Of a stretch of 64,000 nt of DNA, positions 21,501 through 30,672 are shown one piece after another (position 1 is the first letter of the stretch; each line of letters opens with the position of its first letter). A model generated the notes under the pieces. The model was not told the DNA's origin and did no database searches. It saw only the letters and a program-made list of their open reading frames with translations. The stretch comes from Gonatopus flavifemur (taxonomy: Eukaryota; Arthropoda; Insecta; Hymenoptera; Dryinidae), in NCBI GenBank assembly GCA_018340375.1, contig JAFFJZ010000010.1:12710001-12774000 (forward strand), given 5' to 3'. The translations under genes were made by a program, and so were the position numbers.

Positions 21501-22658
21501 AGGAATTTCAAAGTCCTGAGAGTCTGATTCATGAGATTATGCACTGTAACCCAGATATGGGGTACAGTGGATCAAATTATAAAACTCCAAAAGATGATAA
21601 AAACTTGGTATTTCATTTACGCAAATCAACAATGTTGCTTGTTCATTTTGTGGGTGGGGGATCTTTGTATATTTATATGAACTTCTATGTTGAAACGTTC
21701 ACTACTTTTGAAGTTATAGAGCATGAAAAAAAAGTGATCCACTGTGACCCATGCTCCCCTATCCCTGGAAAAAAATAAAACTAGTTTAGCTTCCTTCGTT
21801 GGGAAGTTATAGCGATTTAAAGTCGTTGAATTCTTATTAGCTAGACTGCACAAAATTTCAAACTGTTATAACCCCACAACGAAAAACACCAAATTGGTTT
21901 TATTTTTTTCTCAGAGATAACCCGTGATCTGAATAGTATTGGATTCAAATGTCGAAGATATGGTACTTGCGAGGTATTTGGATTTTTCAGAAAATTGAAA
22001 AATGCTCATATTTCCAAATCTAAGGGTCAGGTCTAGATATCCCGCACCAAAATTGTTTCAGAATTTCATCAAAAATCTGCTCTCAAAAAAGTTTGCGGCA
22101 ATTCCGAATCACCCAGTATAAAATATCGATATATCGTGCATCACTAGTAGATGAGTGGATATCGACTGAATCTGGTTCATTAAAGAAATTTTACTGCCGT
22201 ATCCCTGGAAGAAGGAAACGATAAAAACTGCATAGAGACTCCGATAGTAGATTTTGACTGTTCCAATTGGTTCCTATAGTTCCCTTTTATCAGGAACTGT
22301 ATCTCTTTTCTTGAAGTCTCAAAATTTGACTTTAGATTTAAATTCAACAATTTTAAAACTTCCCCACAGGAGATTTCCTGTCAAGCAACACCAGAAGAAC
22401 GTTCCACGAATATTCAAAGTATATTCTATGTTCATTCCAATGAAATCGTTCTATAAATTTATTTATCGAACATATTTTTATGAGAACACAAGCGCCATTA
22501 TTCAATTTAGGATGAATTTTAAATTAATATCTGTTCCAAAATTCTCTGATGGAACTGAAATTTGAAAAATTATGTATTCAAAACTTACTTTCAGCTATCA
22601 CATTTCCGAGAAGAATAACGAAAAGACCGTAGGATATTATTATCCGGATCCCGTGCAT
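12156..22658 (-). CDS. Secreted GH18 chitinase with C-terminal chitin-binding domain
   Basis: Coding exons (5' to 3', minus strand): 22658-22589, 18803-18136, 16790-16498 and 12582-12156. All have GT-AG junctions and phases agree, giving 485 aa. Residues 1-22 are a signal peptide (MHGIRIIISYGLFVILLGNV...). The GH18 barrel follows: KTLVAIGGWNEGS (101-113), the catalytic motif FNGFDMDWEYP (142-152, acid Glu150), MSYDLHG (213-219), GVPFYGRSF and LWSIETDDF. A Pro/Thr-rich linker (PPPVPITPTPAPP) leads to a six-cysteine CBM14 domain (Cys431-Cys484). It should hydrolyse beta-1,4 bonds of chitin outside the cell, in cuticle or peritrophic matrix. Asn143 replaces the first Asp of DxxDxDxE; Asp146, Asp148 and Glu150 are kept. 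Introns of 3.8, 1.3 and 3.9 kb are filled with mobile elements. The ATG is preceded directly by an acceptor (TTATATTGCAG), so a 5' UTR exon lies upstream. The insect chitinase group is not assigned. Confidence 0.95.
13056..13322. mobile_element. CACKG-type foldback, TA duplication
   Basis: The ends are CACGGAGAAAAAGGTATCTT and AAACAGATATC-complement...TTTTCTCAGTG, with TA on both sides. The arms carry AAGTACCATAATTTATGG and CTGACCCGAGT. Related truncated copy at 21079-21300. It lies in chitinase intron 3. Confidence 0.88.
13330..14110. repeat. Degenerate GTCC/GGAC foldback minisatellite
   Basis: In the left half GTCC recurs roughly every 10-20 bases (GTGTCCAAAACTGATCC). In the right half the complement GGAC does so (TTGGACAACTTTGGACACAT). 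The array is therefore inverted about a centre near 13590. No coding potential is inferred despite several short ORFs. Related phrases start near 12880. Confidence 0.65.
14700..15300. repeat. ~10-bp minisatellite AGAGAAATTC
   Basis: GGAATTCAG / AGAGAAATTC-type decamers recur dozens of times from about 14733 to 15190, and complementary CTCTGGAATCCCTCTGGATC lies at 15235-15260. Simple-repeat-derived, in chitinase intron 3. Confidence 0.75.
15543..16163. mobile_element. CCC-type foldback of AGATATCT steps, AT duplication
   Basis: The ends are CCCAACGAACACC and TTTATTTGTTGGG, flanked by AT on both sides. The interior is a degenerate palindromic array of GATATCTT / AAGATGTC units. It is related at the tips to 24460-24546. 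Confidence 0.8.
16498..16790 (-). CDS. Chitinase coding exon 3
   Basis: 293 bases, starting NAAVKYWLAQGAPAEKLVLG after acceptor TTTATAG and ending WVGYDDA before donor GTAAGT. Second half of the GH18 barrel including FYGRSF and the chitinase insertion region. Confidence 0.95.
17093..17397. mobile_element. CCC-type MITE, GT duplication
   Basis: The ends are CCCTAACAGCAAA and ACTTTTGTTGTATGGG, flanked by GT on both sides. Homologous to 2088-2357 and 17659-18001. It lies in chitinase intron 2. The stretch 16904-17090 is a related GTTGTTG-rich hairpin fragment. Confidence 0.85.
17440..17599. mobile_element. Fragment of a CACKG-type element
   Basis: The right end is AATTTCTCTCCGTG followed by TA. 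The interior (TTTACTGTAAAACAT, CATAGTAAATTTCAT) matches 41103-41285, which keeps the opposite end (TA then CACGGAGAGAAAT). The left end is missing here. Confidence 0.6.
17659..18001. mobile_element. CCC-type MITE, degenerate right end
   Basis: The left end is CCCTAGCAGCAAAATGC; the right end is ACTTTTGCTGTATGCT (GGG lost). CA stands on both sides. Same family as 2088-2357 and 17093-17397. Confidence 0.7.
18136..18803 (-). CDS. Chitinase coding exon 2 (catalytic core)
   Basis: 668 bases, starting KKIVCYFGSWSVYRPG after acceptor TTTCCAG and ending ATLNV before donor GTAAGT. Contains the catalytic motif and MSYDLHG. Confidence 0.95.
18911..19306. mobile_element. TTAA-flanked inverted-repeat element
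   Basis: TTAA stands on both sides (18907-18910, 19307-19310). The inverted ends are GGGTGTCCC and GAGCACTCCC, and the arms continue with CTACTAGATCGTTTCAACCAT. TTAA duplication fits piggyBac- or Kolobok-type elements. Non-coding, in chitinase intron 1. Confidence 0.8.
19341..20473. mobile_element. 1133-bp CACTG element, TG duplication
   Basis: The ends are CACTGAGAGAAAAAAAG and TTTTTTTCTCTCAGTG, flanked by TG on both sides. The empty site GGGTGATTCG is seen at the other end of the host element. Inverted, TACTAT-rich arms. A further MITE is nested at 19791-19898. Resembles non-autonomous CACTA/EnSpm elements in ends and 2-bp duplication; this class is an inference. Confidence 0.88.
19791..19898. 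mobile_element. 108-bp CCC-type hairpin, TT duplication
   Basis: The ends are CCCCAAGAGAACACGAACCT and GGTTTGTGTTCTCTTGGGG, with TT on both sides. Arms pair around ACGTCCAATAGACGTACTGG. Confidence 0.88.
21079..21300. mobile_element. CACKG-type element, internally deleted, TA duplication
   Basis: The left end CACTGAGAAAACAGATATCT and the interior match 13056-13322. The right end is shortened to GACCGAGTCCGTG. TA stands on both sides. Confidence 0.75.
21428..21778 (+). pseudogene. Unrecognised 116-codon ORF inside the long-TIR element
   Basis: Frame from MNLVNKDGLKIRTAAKLKGF to HEKKVIHCDPCSPIPGKK. Composition is protein-like, with LIHEIMHCNPDMGYSGSNYK in the middle. Lying between the two inverted ends (19336-22114), it could be a remnant of that element's own protein, but no DDE motif or other domain is visible. 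The frame also runs through the repeated ATCCACTGTGACCCA motif. Function unknown. Confidence 0.3.
22589..22658 (-). CDS. Chitinase coding exon 1 (signal peptide)
   Basis: 70 bases; 23 codons plus one base. Donor GTAAGT at 22588-22583. Encodes the signal peptide up to ...VIAE. Confidence 0.88.
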
Positions 22659-22945
22659 CTGCAATATAAATTTAAATGTCATTGTTATACTGGAATATCA
22701 GAAGTATAATTTATGATTTATTTTTATGAGAATATATCAAATATTGTTTGCAGGGACTGTAACTTTATGCACTTTTGTTACTCATTATATATTGTACACA
22801 AATTATATGTTTATTATATATATTTTACATACCAAGAGTAACAAAATTGAATGACGTCACAAGTCCCTGATCATTTGATATTCTTATTTTTCTATTATGT
22901 CTTTTTTTTTGTAAAGGGATATATTTCCATTGAATAGGTAAATAT

Positions 22946-23196
22946 CACTGTAAAAAAAAGTTGTTGAATTTCAAACAAAAGTGTTTGGTAATTTACAACC
23001 TTGTTATGGAAAAATAATTTTCGAACTTTCTTCGTGGATTGACAAACAAGAGTTTTGAAAGTTTCAAAAATCTTCGTAAAATCATAAAACTTTTTGGATA
23101 TTTACAAACTCCTTTACGATAATCCGCGAAGAAAGTTTGTGTAAAAAAACTGCCAAACTTTCTTCGGCAGTTATGGAAGTACTTTTATTCCAGTGT
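22946..23196. repeat. CACTG-ended hairpin
   Basis: CACTGTAAAAAAAAG at the left and CTTTTATTCCAGTG at the right. The arms share AACTTTCTTCG / CGAAGAAAGTT and ACAAACTC motifs. Flanks AT and TG do not match, so the boundaries are uncertain. Confidence 0.55.
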
Positions 23197-23494
23197 GAAT
23201 AAATAAATAAATAAATTAATTAATTAATAAGGAGATCAAAAATATCGAATTACTTTTTCGTCCTCAAAATTGAATTCAGAAATATTTGTGCTTCAATATT
23301 TTCGTATTCGATTACAAATTCGTTTCGATAAACTATTCAACCTCAGAACGTTGAACGATAATTCGTATTCAATTGTTTTTTTCAAATATAGAATCACTAT
23401 TCAATACAATCCATCACATATTTTCACTCAGTGCCACAAGAAAAAAAAATCAATTGCAGTTTTATAATAAAAAATGTTGACGTATATAACATAC

Positions 23495-23620
23495 CACAGA
23501 CTCTCTCCACGGTACAATCGAATCTGTTCACAGTAGCAGCAATAACAATCAAAAGGAACCACAGTATATCATGAGTTCCTGATCATTTACGCACTTTAGA
23601 AAAATGAAATCACTCTTTCG
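23495..23620 (-). other. Possible 5' UTR exon of the chitinase
   Basis: The chitinase ATG is the first codon after a splice acceptor, so an untranslated exon is expected upstream. On the minus strand a donor consensus, TCTGTG|GTATGT, occurs at 23495/23494. The sequence before it has an early stop in the only ATG frame, as a leader may. The 5' limit is a guess. Confidence 0.25.
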
Positions 23621-23933
23621 AAAAACAATTCATAAACACTCCGAACGTTATCGTCATTTTTATGGAAAATTTCCTCTCAAATGACTAACCAAACCAGTTC
23701 TCGTGTTATTGTATACATGCAATAAATAAATCGACTACAAATTGGAGATCAACGACTCTAAATGAAAATTTAAATTCTGTGGACAGTATCTTTGGAATAT
23801 GAACCTGTTACGCAGATCAAGGAACATCAAATGAGAAACCATGTGGAATGTGATTCGATCGCTAGATGTAGCGCAAATTTTTTCAATGTTTTAATACTTA
23901 ATTGTAATTATTATTGACATATTCAGTGCTTAA

Positions 23934-24192
23934 CCTTCTGGGGATACACTGGGTCAGTTTGACCCCGGTGTTTTTTGATTGCTCATATCTCGGCTTCAAA
24001 ACATCGTAGAGCAATGTTGTTTTTTTGAAATTCATCGCCGAAGTCTGCAGAATATTAATCCGAAATCCGCTTTGCTCTACAGTTGATAGTTTTTTCGATA
24101 TTTAAAGAAATTTAAAGGTACTTTTTCAGAGATATAACATCTATCGAAATGAAGGATGGGTCATTTTGACCCAGTGTATCCCCAGAGGAAGA
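23934..24192. repeat. Inverted-repeat element, GGGGATACACTGGGTC ends
   Basis: CTTCTGGGGATACACTGGGT at the left pairs with ACCCAGTGTATCCCCAGAGG at the right. The middle has CATATCTCGGCTTC and AGATATAACATC. Probably a MITE; the duplication is not clear (TTAA only on the left). Confidence 0.7.
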
Positions 24193-24459
24193 ATAGAGGA
24201 GTTGTCAATATTTGATAAAATTTCAAGTCTATAAATTGGTAAATCATTTACAGTTTGAAATTTTATTTTTCATTGAGTTCACATTGTTTATGAAAATACC
24301 ACCGATCGTTCAATTTTTTTGCTTTTTTAGTATCATAAATTTCATAGAAACATCTCTAGTGAGGTTCTACTCTACAGGAGCGAATATTCACTCTTGTTTT
24401 AGCGAATGAGTTTTTTTTCTCCGAGAATTCGACCGAATTGTCACTCGGCTCGGCTAGAA

Positions 24460-24546
24460 CCCAATCAACATTTGATTTCTCAAGATATGTTTTAGAAATG
24501 TTAAAGATGTCTAAAACATATCTTGAGAAATCAAATGTTTATTGGG
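24460..24546. mobile_element. 87-bp CCC-type hairpin, AA duplication
   Basis: CCCAATCAACATTTGATTTC at the left and its near-perfect complement ending TTTATTGGG at the right; AA on both sides. The arms continue CTCAAGATATGTTTTAG. Confidence 0.92.
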
Positions 24547-25001
24547 AAATAATTCGTGGTATTCCCTAAATCTTTTCAGGGTTTGATAAAACCTGATAAG
24601 CTTTCATCAGGCTCTCATCAGGCTCTCATCAAGGGGGAAATATTTCGCTGAAATAACCATAGAAAATTTCTGGAAAACAGCACGTTTTCTCTGCAATAAC
24701 TCTGGTAAACTCTGAAAATCTTCAAAATGTTGATGAAAAATCCGATGAATTTGGAACATCCCTCAAAGATTCTTCTCAAACTTTTTTCAAAGTTTATAAA
24801 AGTTTTTTCATGTTTTTTTCAGACAAATAGGAACAAAATTGTGCTTTGAAAAAATTCTGACAAAACTTTGATGAATCTCGAAAAATTTTTCTAATTATTG
24901 AAAGATCTGAAAATTCTAGAATTACATTTTTTCCATTTTTCAATAGTCAGAAGAATTTTCTCAGCTCGCAATTTCGTTCCTATTTGTCTACCCTTATTAA
25001 A

Positions 25002-25150
25002 AAATTCGATTGAATTCCGATTGATTCCTATTGATCCGATGCAAAAACTCAATTCAAACCGATAAAAAAAATGAAATGATCAGGTTTGGATTGTGTTTCT
25101 GCATCGGAATCAATAGGGATCAATCGGGATTCTATCGGATTTTTTAGCCA
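25002..25150. repeat. Hairpin around ATTCCGATTGATTCCTATTG
   Basis: AAAAAATTCGATTGAATTCC...CCTATTGATCCGATGCA is repeated inverted as TGCATCGGAATCAATAGGG...TATCGGATTTTTT. About 65-bp arms. Non-coding. Confidence 0.7.
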
Positions 25151-25951
25151 GAGTAAACAAAAATGAAAGAGCTCTCATAAACTCTTAAAACAATCTGTAC
25201 AGAATATTCCAAATTTATTAGATTTATCATAACAATTTAAAAAATTCTCAGTTTGTCAGAGTTTTGGCAAAGAAAATGCGATCATTTTTAGAGATTATTC
25301 ATAATTATTTTTTATGCGAAAAATTTGCGTACGGATAGAGAATGCCACGGATGATTTCTGAATGGGTGAGAAAGTGAAATACGGGAAATTATCATTTTCG
25401 ACAAAAATCAGTGTGACCACCGTGTTTCTAATCTGTAGTACTCGATTACTGGATGGGTGATTTTTTTAAATAAATAGTAGAAGAAATGCTATTCTCTCAA
25501 ACTAAATTCATGTCAACAAACCACACAGTTAACTTGTTATTTAGCTTTAGAGCATCAAAAATGTCACTTCCATGGGTATGATCACTTTGTTTCCCCAAGG
25601 AAAAAAAATCAGAATTCTTTATTTCTCTATAATATTCACTTTTCGAGTGAGCCAATATGAACTACGATACATAACTCATTTAATAGTAGAATAAAATATC
25701 CATAGTTACACAGATTTTGATATGACCCGTCATATAAAAATTTGTGATCAGTTCTTTTGTCACTTCCATGGACTTATATCACACCCCTCTTATTCTGAAA
25801 AATATTACGCGGGGAAAAAAATCCAAGAGGCTGTAGACACAGTACTGAGGTAACATCTTAAGCCAGTGGTTGGTTTATACCAGTGTTGTAATCACAACAA
25901 GAAAATTCAAGTTCAAATTGTATTCTCATAACTCGTCGAGCATACCGGTCA

Positions 25952-26433
25952 CACTGAAAAAAAGGCTGGTAACAATTATCAAATAATATTTTTGAATATG
26001 ACCAATCAAATATTCGATAACATTAATCGAATATTCAATAATGTTTATAAATTATGTTTATAATTATCGAATATTTAATAGATATTATTGATGTTGAATT
26101 AATGTTATCGAATAATTGATAGGTCATATTCAAGAATATCATTTGATAACTGTGACCTGCCTTTTTCCCTGTCCGAAAAGTCCCATAGATTCCCATAGGT
26201 ACTGTGACAATAACCGCATAGAAACCGATATGCTATTTTATTCCTATCAGAATTAATCAGGTTTTGCCGATCATGCTGATAGAAACCCATGGAACATCAG
26301 ATTCCACTTAGAATCTCATAGAAACCCTTGGGTCCTGTGACAATAACCGCATAGAAACCGATAGGATATCATTGATTCCATTAGGATTTCGCCTATCGGT
26401 TTCTATTGGTTTTTTCGCACAGGGTTTTCAGTG
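25952..26433. mobile_element. CACTG element, CA duplication, carrying a nested CCC element
   Basis: The left end is CACTGAAAAAAAGGC. The right end, GCCTTTTT...TTTTCAGTG, is split by an insertion at 26167-26424. CA stands on both sides once the split is accounted for. The arms (TATCAAATAATATTTTTGAA) pair. Confidence 0.9.
26167..26424. mobile_element. CCC-type element nested in a CACTG element, TT duplication
   Basis: The ends are CCCTGTCCGAAAA and TTTTTTCGCACAGGG, with TT on both sides. The empty site is the T-run mirrored in the other arm of the host. Inside, ACCGCATAGAAACCGATA occurs twice directly and its complement once. Confidence 0.9.
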
Positions 26434-26529
26434 CACAACCATGGCAGCTAATTTAAGGTATTTAATTTTCATTAATGAAACTTTGGATGTGTGATTTTAT
26501 TGCATTTTTGCTTGATAAATAGGAAGCCA

Positions 26530-26676
26530 CCCATACAGCACACTACCGATCGCCGGACATTTCTCCGTCGCCTCTACGTCGCTTCTCCGTTCCTCCACCT
26601 TATATCCACGTCTCCCTTTTATCCCCCTCGCCTCCACGGAGATGCGACGTGGACATCGGTGGATGTGCTGTGCGGG
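26530..26676. mobile_element. CCC-type MITE (CCCRTACAGCAC family), CA duplication
   Basis: The ends are CCCATACAGCACAC and GGATGTGCTGTGCGGG, with CA on both sides. The interior is GGACATTTCTCCGTCGCCTC + TACGTCGC. Sisters at 34146-34282, 57720-57957 and 27570-28019. Confidence 0.92.
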
Positions 26677-27433
26677 CAAGTCATCAAAGAGATATCTGAT
26701 TTTGGGGTGTTATGTTTTTTAAATTTTAATGCATAAAAAGTCACTTCCGTCGAGCACTTCCATGCCTCCGTGGATAAAAAATATATCCATGGAAGTCACC
26801 ATTGATCCATGGAAGTGATAAATTTACAATATATCAACATGGCTTTATTGAATGCTTATTTTGGTTTTTCTCTATGGATTTTCTTTTATTCTGGATGACC
26901 GGAACCTTTTATTTAAAATTGAATCAGACGATTTAATTGTTCTTTTTTCTTTTTTCACTCCTACTATGGAAATTAAATTTATGAGATTAATAAAAGTAAT
27001 TTCGTGACGCGGTGGTATATATTTTTTCGAAAAAGTGTTACCATCTTTTAGTACGTCACTTCCGTGGAAGACATTTTTTTCAACCCCTCTCATTAAGGGC
27101 TGTCGGGGTTGCGAGCTTGGCGACTATTTTTTTCTTATAGAGTAATATCTAAACTTTGAAAATCCACCATAATTTATAATGAAAAGCCGTTTTCATTAAA
27201 TCATCAATTTCCGACCTCCGAAATGAAAATCACCCATATCACTCTTGAGAAATGGAATTCAGTGATGCAAAACCATGAAAATGCAAATCGAAATCAGTGT
27301 TACAAGGTTAGTCAATTAAACCCTTTCTATTGGTCATTTTTTTAACGTGATCATCAGATTCGTTGATTCCCTTGGAGAACCCCAAAATCTGGCAACTTTG
27401 ATCAGGAGATATGGTATCAAAAGGTTGGGGTTG

Positions 27434-27463
27434 ATCATCATCATCATCTTCATCATCATCTTC
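27434..27463. repeat. ATC/CAT microsatellite
   Basis: About ten trinucleotide steps of ATCATC with two TTC interruptions. Confidence 0.9.
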
Positions 27464-27569
27464 AAGTAATCAGTCTTATGACTGGTTTGATGAAATTCTC
27501 CAACCTTGTCTATTATCCACAAAGCGTTTATATCGGTAGAAAAATCGGGGTAATCGGTAATACGATTTC

Positions 27570-28019
27570 TCATCGCCTCTCCATGGACTCTACGTGGATG
27601 AACGGTGGACGTGGAAAGAACGTGGATGAACGAAGAATTCCACGTAGAGGCAACGTCCCAAGCAGCAACAGAAGTTCAAAGTATATACGAAATAGAAACG
27701 TTCGTAGAATGTACGAATGAGATACGAAGAACATATAATGAAAGTTCATGAAATTTTCAAATGAGACTGTTTTAAATATATTTAGAACGTACATAGTACA
27801 TTCGAAATGTACGATATTCATTCAATCGACGTTCGATTGACGTGCCGTCGTATATTCGATTACGTACGTCCGATGAATATGCATTGCACCTATAAAACGG
27901 TCTCTTGGAATGTACATAGAACATATTTCGAATATTCTAAGAACGTTCATAGTATATTCTGGTGAAACTTGGGGTAGAGGCAACTTAGAAATGTCCGGTG
28001 CTGTATGGGAGGTGTAATA
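27570..28019. mobile_element. Left-truncated CCCRTACAGCAC-family MITE with insertion
   Basis: The right end GAAATGTCCGGTGCTGTATGGG and the body (CCATGGACTCTACGTGGATG) match the family at 26530-26676. Its left end is not found. It is interrupted at 27657-27973. Confidence 0.65.
27657..27973. mobile_element. CCC-type foldback, GT duplication
   Basis: The ends are CCCAAGCAGCAACAGAAG and TTCTGGTGAAACTTGGG, flanked by GT on both sides. GTAGAGGCAAC also occurs on both sides, so a longer duplication or a prior tandem repeat is possible. Relative of 6639-7037. Confidence 0.8.
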
Positions 28020-28306
28020 GGGGTGTTACAGCCGTAATGCCACGACTGCTCAATATCCCGACAAAATCTGATTGACTTCAGAATGAGAATTGTTCTCGCT
28101 ACACTCGCTATTCAACTCGCAATGGTCAAATTTGAAGGCGCTCATCGCACTCGGCGTTGATTGTCCAAATGATGATCGTTTCGCTCGCTCTTAATAAAAG
28201 TAGCCTTCAGAATTTGATATTTCTCGGGAGGGGGAGGCGAGTAATTTGTAAAAGGGGCAAAGAACGGTAGATTTCGTTGAATCAATCAACAAACTTTTGA
28301 AATTCA

Positions 28307-28586
28307 CACTGAGAGAAGAAAATTTGTTGAAATAGGGAATGTTGAAAATTTGCTTTGCTGATATGACAAGACCTTTCGCTAAATTAGCAAAAATTTTTCT
28401 CTTCTAGCAAGCGCTTGTTAATCTAGCAATTCGGCATTGTAGATATACAGGATGATAGAAAAATTGCTGGATTAGCGAATATTTGGCTAAAACGGCAAGA
28501 TTGTTGTTATAATAACAAACGCTTTGCCAATCCACCGGAGCAGATTTTTAAAAATCGCTATTTCAGCAAGAATTCTTCTCTTCGTG
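28307..28586. mobile_element. CACKG-type foldback, CA duplication
   Basis: The ends are CACTGAGAGAAGAAAATT and AATTCTTCTCTTCGTG, with CA on both sides. Arms include TTGCTAAATTAGC-like steps. Confidence 0.85.
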
Positions 28587-28849
28587 CAGCCTAAAATTGG
28601 TATTTCGGGAAACAGGGGCCAGAGAGCATAATCTCAAATCTAAAATTTCAAGAAGCGTTTGTGGCGCCGCTCAAGTTGTATACTCAACTAATTAAAAAAT
28701 TGTTATTATTGGTCGTTTAGTAGTATTGATATATGGGCGATTCTTTTACAAACCGAACACTTTTCACACGACCCCTCTTGGATTTCTCTGAAAATGTTTT
28801 CATAGTTTCTACACCAAAAATGAGGATACACGTAAGGGTGGTTCTTATT

Positions 28850-29460
28850 TCACTCAAAACAGTTTGTTTTAGTTTGTTTTCATTTCCTGTGGTTAACAAA
28901 AAGTTTTTTTTTGTACGGGGCACCCTCTAATTTTGTTCTACATTATGAAGAAGTCCTACAATATTTTTCACATAATTTTCAATAGAGATTCAGAGGTTGC
29001 TACCGACGTTTGGAATAGGGATCAAAAATGCGTATTGAAAACGTCGGTAGCGACCCCTAAATCTTTCTTGAAATATATGTGAAAAATATTCCCAGATAAC
29101 ATGTAGGCTTGTCATAACCCTGTCACACTTGTCATTCGATTGTTTTTGGCTTGTTATTGACAACCTTGTCAGTGTAAGGTTGCTACAGCCCTGCTGCAAG
29201 GGTTTTGTAAGCTTGTACCCTTGTCGTGTGTCAACTAGGAGGCTTATATCAATCTTGTCACAAGCTTGCCTGACAACATTGCAGCAAGGTTAAATTGCTA
29301 TCTGGGTTGTAGGACTTCTTCATAATGTAGAACAAAATTACAGGGCCCCCCATACAGAAAAAATTTTTTGTTGACAACAGAAAAAGAAAACAAACTGAAA
29401 GAAACTTTTTTGAGTCAAATAAGAACCATCCTAATACACGTGTATCGGGATTTTTTTTGT
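28850..29460. repeat. Foldback interrupted by a CCC-type element
   Basis: TTTTGTTCTACATTATGAAG (about 28932) with AAGTCCTACAATATTTTTCA is inverted at about 29080-29340. A shorter pair, TACCGACGTTT / AAAACGTCGGTA, sits at the centre. The right arm is split by the insertion at 29091-29306. Confidence 0.75.
29091..29306. mobile_element. CCC-type MITE, TT duplication
   Basis: The ends are CCCAGATAACATG and GCTATCTGGG (216 bp), with TT on both sides. The empty site CAATATTTTTC is in the opposite arm of the host foldback, confirming the 2-bp duplication. The interior repeats CTTGTCA/TGACAA steps. Confidence 0.92.
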
Positions 29461-30209
29461 ATTTTCAGTATTTCCAGATGTAACGTTTCAATTTGTTGAA
29501 GACGCGTTATTGATGTTGATCAATCCTAATTATGTAAAATAATTAGTTCCCCGTGCCTCTAGCTCGCCGAGTCCAAGGTTCAAATGTAGGGAAACGCGGG
29601 TTACAGATCATTAATGAATTTAAAGTCGTTAAATAAAGGTTTAAACAAAGAAATTTTATTAAAATAAATAATTGCGGACGATAAATAACTAAGTGCGGTT
29701 GAATAAAAAAGGACTATTATAGCCATATACAACGCTATGCGTATTAAATCTAATGCTGCGCGCGCGGGTCAAATCGATTTTACGATTTACACGACCCTAA
29801 AGGCTCGTACTATGGCTCGTTACAGGCAACGATCTCTAGCCGATAGTAGAATGAGCGTTAATGAACACTTTTGGTACATCAACGCTGGATATGGCCCTTT
29901 AATTACGATTTTATCGTCGAGACAAGGGGAGAAGTGTTTCTTAATCCTTGGAGAAACAAGGACAGCAACATCCCAGATGGTGTTTTCGCGAGTTTTGACG
30001 ATCTGATTGGCCAAACGTTGGTGGAACAATGCTCATTAATGCTTTTAACGTGAAAATATAAATGAGTTTCCTAAAATGAGCTCTCATAGGCTCGTAGGAT
30101 TGAACCTATTAACTTTAGGGCACAAGAGTCTACAAAAATGTACGGAACCTTATTGGTTCATTCGTGAAATACCCTAGTTCGTTATTACGGGTGCGTGACG
30201 AGTATTGAC

Positions 30210-30466
30210 CAGTGGTCTCAGATTGGACTCGCAAACGTTACGCACACAGATGCAACTGTACGTCGGTGTATAAAAAGAGAGGGTATGGTTGCGCGCACAA
30301 CCTAGCGTGCTTTCTCCTTTGTTCATCGGATAGTTGACGGGAGAGCAAAAGAGAAAGTATGCTGGGTTGCGCGCGCAACCATACCCTCTCTTTTTTCACA
30401 CTGACGTACAGTTGCATCTGTATGCGTAACGTTTTCGAGTCCAATCACTCCAATCTGAGACCACTG
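30210..30466. mobile_element. hAT-type MITE, 8-bp duplication GTATTGAC
   Basis: The ends are CAGTGGTCTCAGATTGGA and TCCAATCTGAGACCACTG. GTATTGAC stands on both sides (30202-30209, 30467-30474). Long arms include GGTATGGTTGCGCGC. Confidence 0.95.
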
Positions 30467-30508
30467 GTATTGACTCTAGCTAATTGGTTCGCTTCAGGAT
30501 GACCCATC

Positions 30509-30672
30509 CAGTGATGCCAGATTCGGCCGACCGACTCGGTTTACCCTCTCCATTACACCCATCTGTATAGAACTTTCACACTCACAATGAAACCACCGAC
30601 AAAAGGAATTTCATTGTGTAGAGCGTGATGGAGGGGGTACACCGAATCGGTCGGCCGGATCTGGCATCATTG
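30509..30672. mobile_element. hAT-type MITE, 8-bp duplication GACCCATC
   Basis: The ends are CAGTGATGCCAGATTCGGCC and GGCCGGATCTGGCATCATTG; GACCCATC on both sides. Confidence 0.95.

Larger units (their letters stand above)
19336..22114. mobile_element. ~1.6-kb long-TIR element split by a CACTG element
   Basis: The right end (GGCAATTCCGAATCACCC at about 22097-22114) is inverted to the left end GGGTG (19336-19340) plus ATTCGAAATTGCTGG (20476 on), once the 1133-bp CACTG insertion is taken out. TIRs are about 200 bp (TTTTTGAGGGCAGATTTTT). Repeated GGGTACAGTGGATCA motifs lie inside. The superfamily is not clear. Confidence 0.75.

Noticed and set aside
29560..29620. tRNA-like GGTTCAAATG near 29578
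   Set aside because: Only a B-box-like word is present; no A-box or cloverleaf could be made.
29737..30029. Overlapping ORFs on both strands (69-89 codons)
   Set aside because: No recognisable domain; both strands are open because of base composition. Kept only as unexplained GC-richer sequence.
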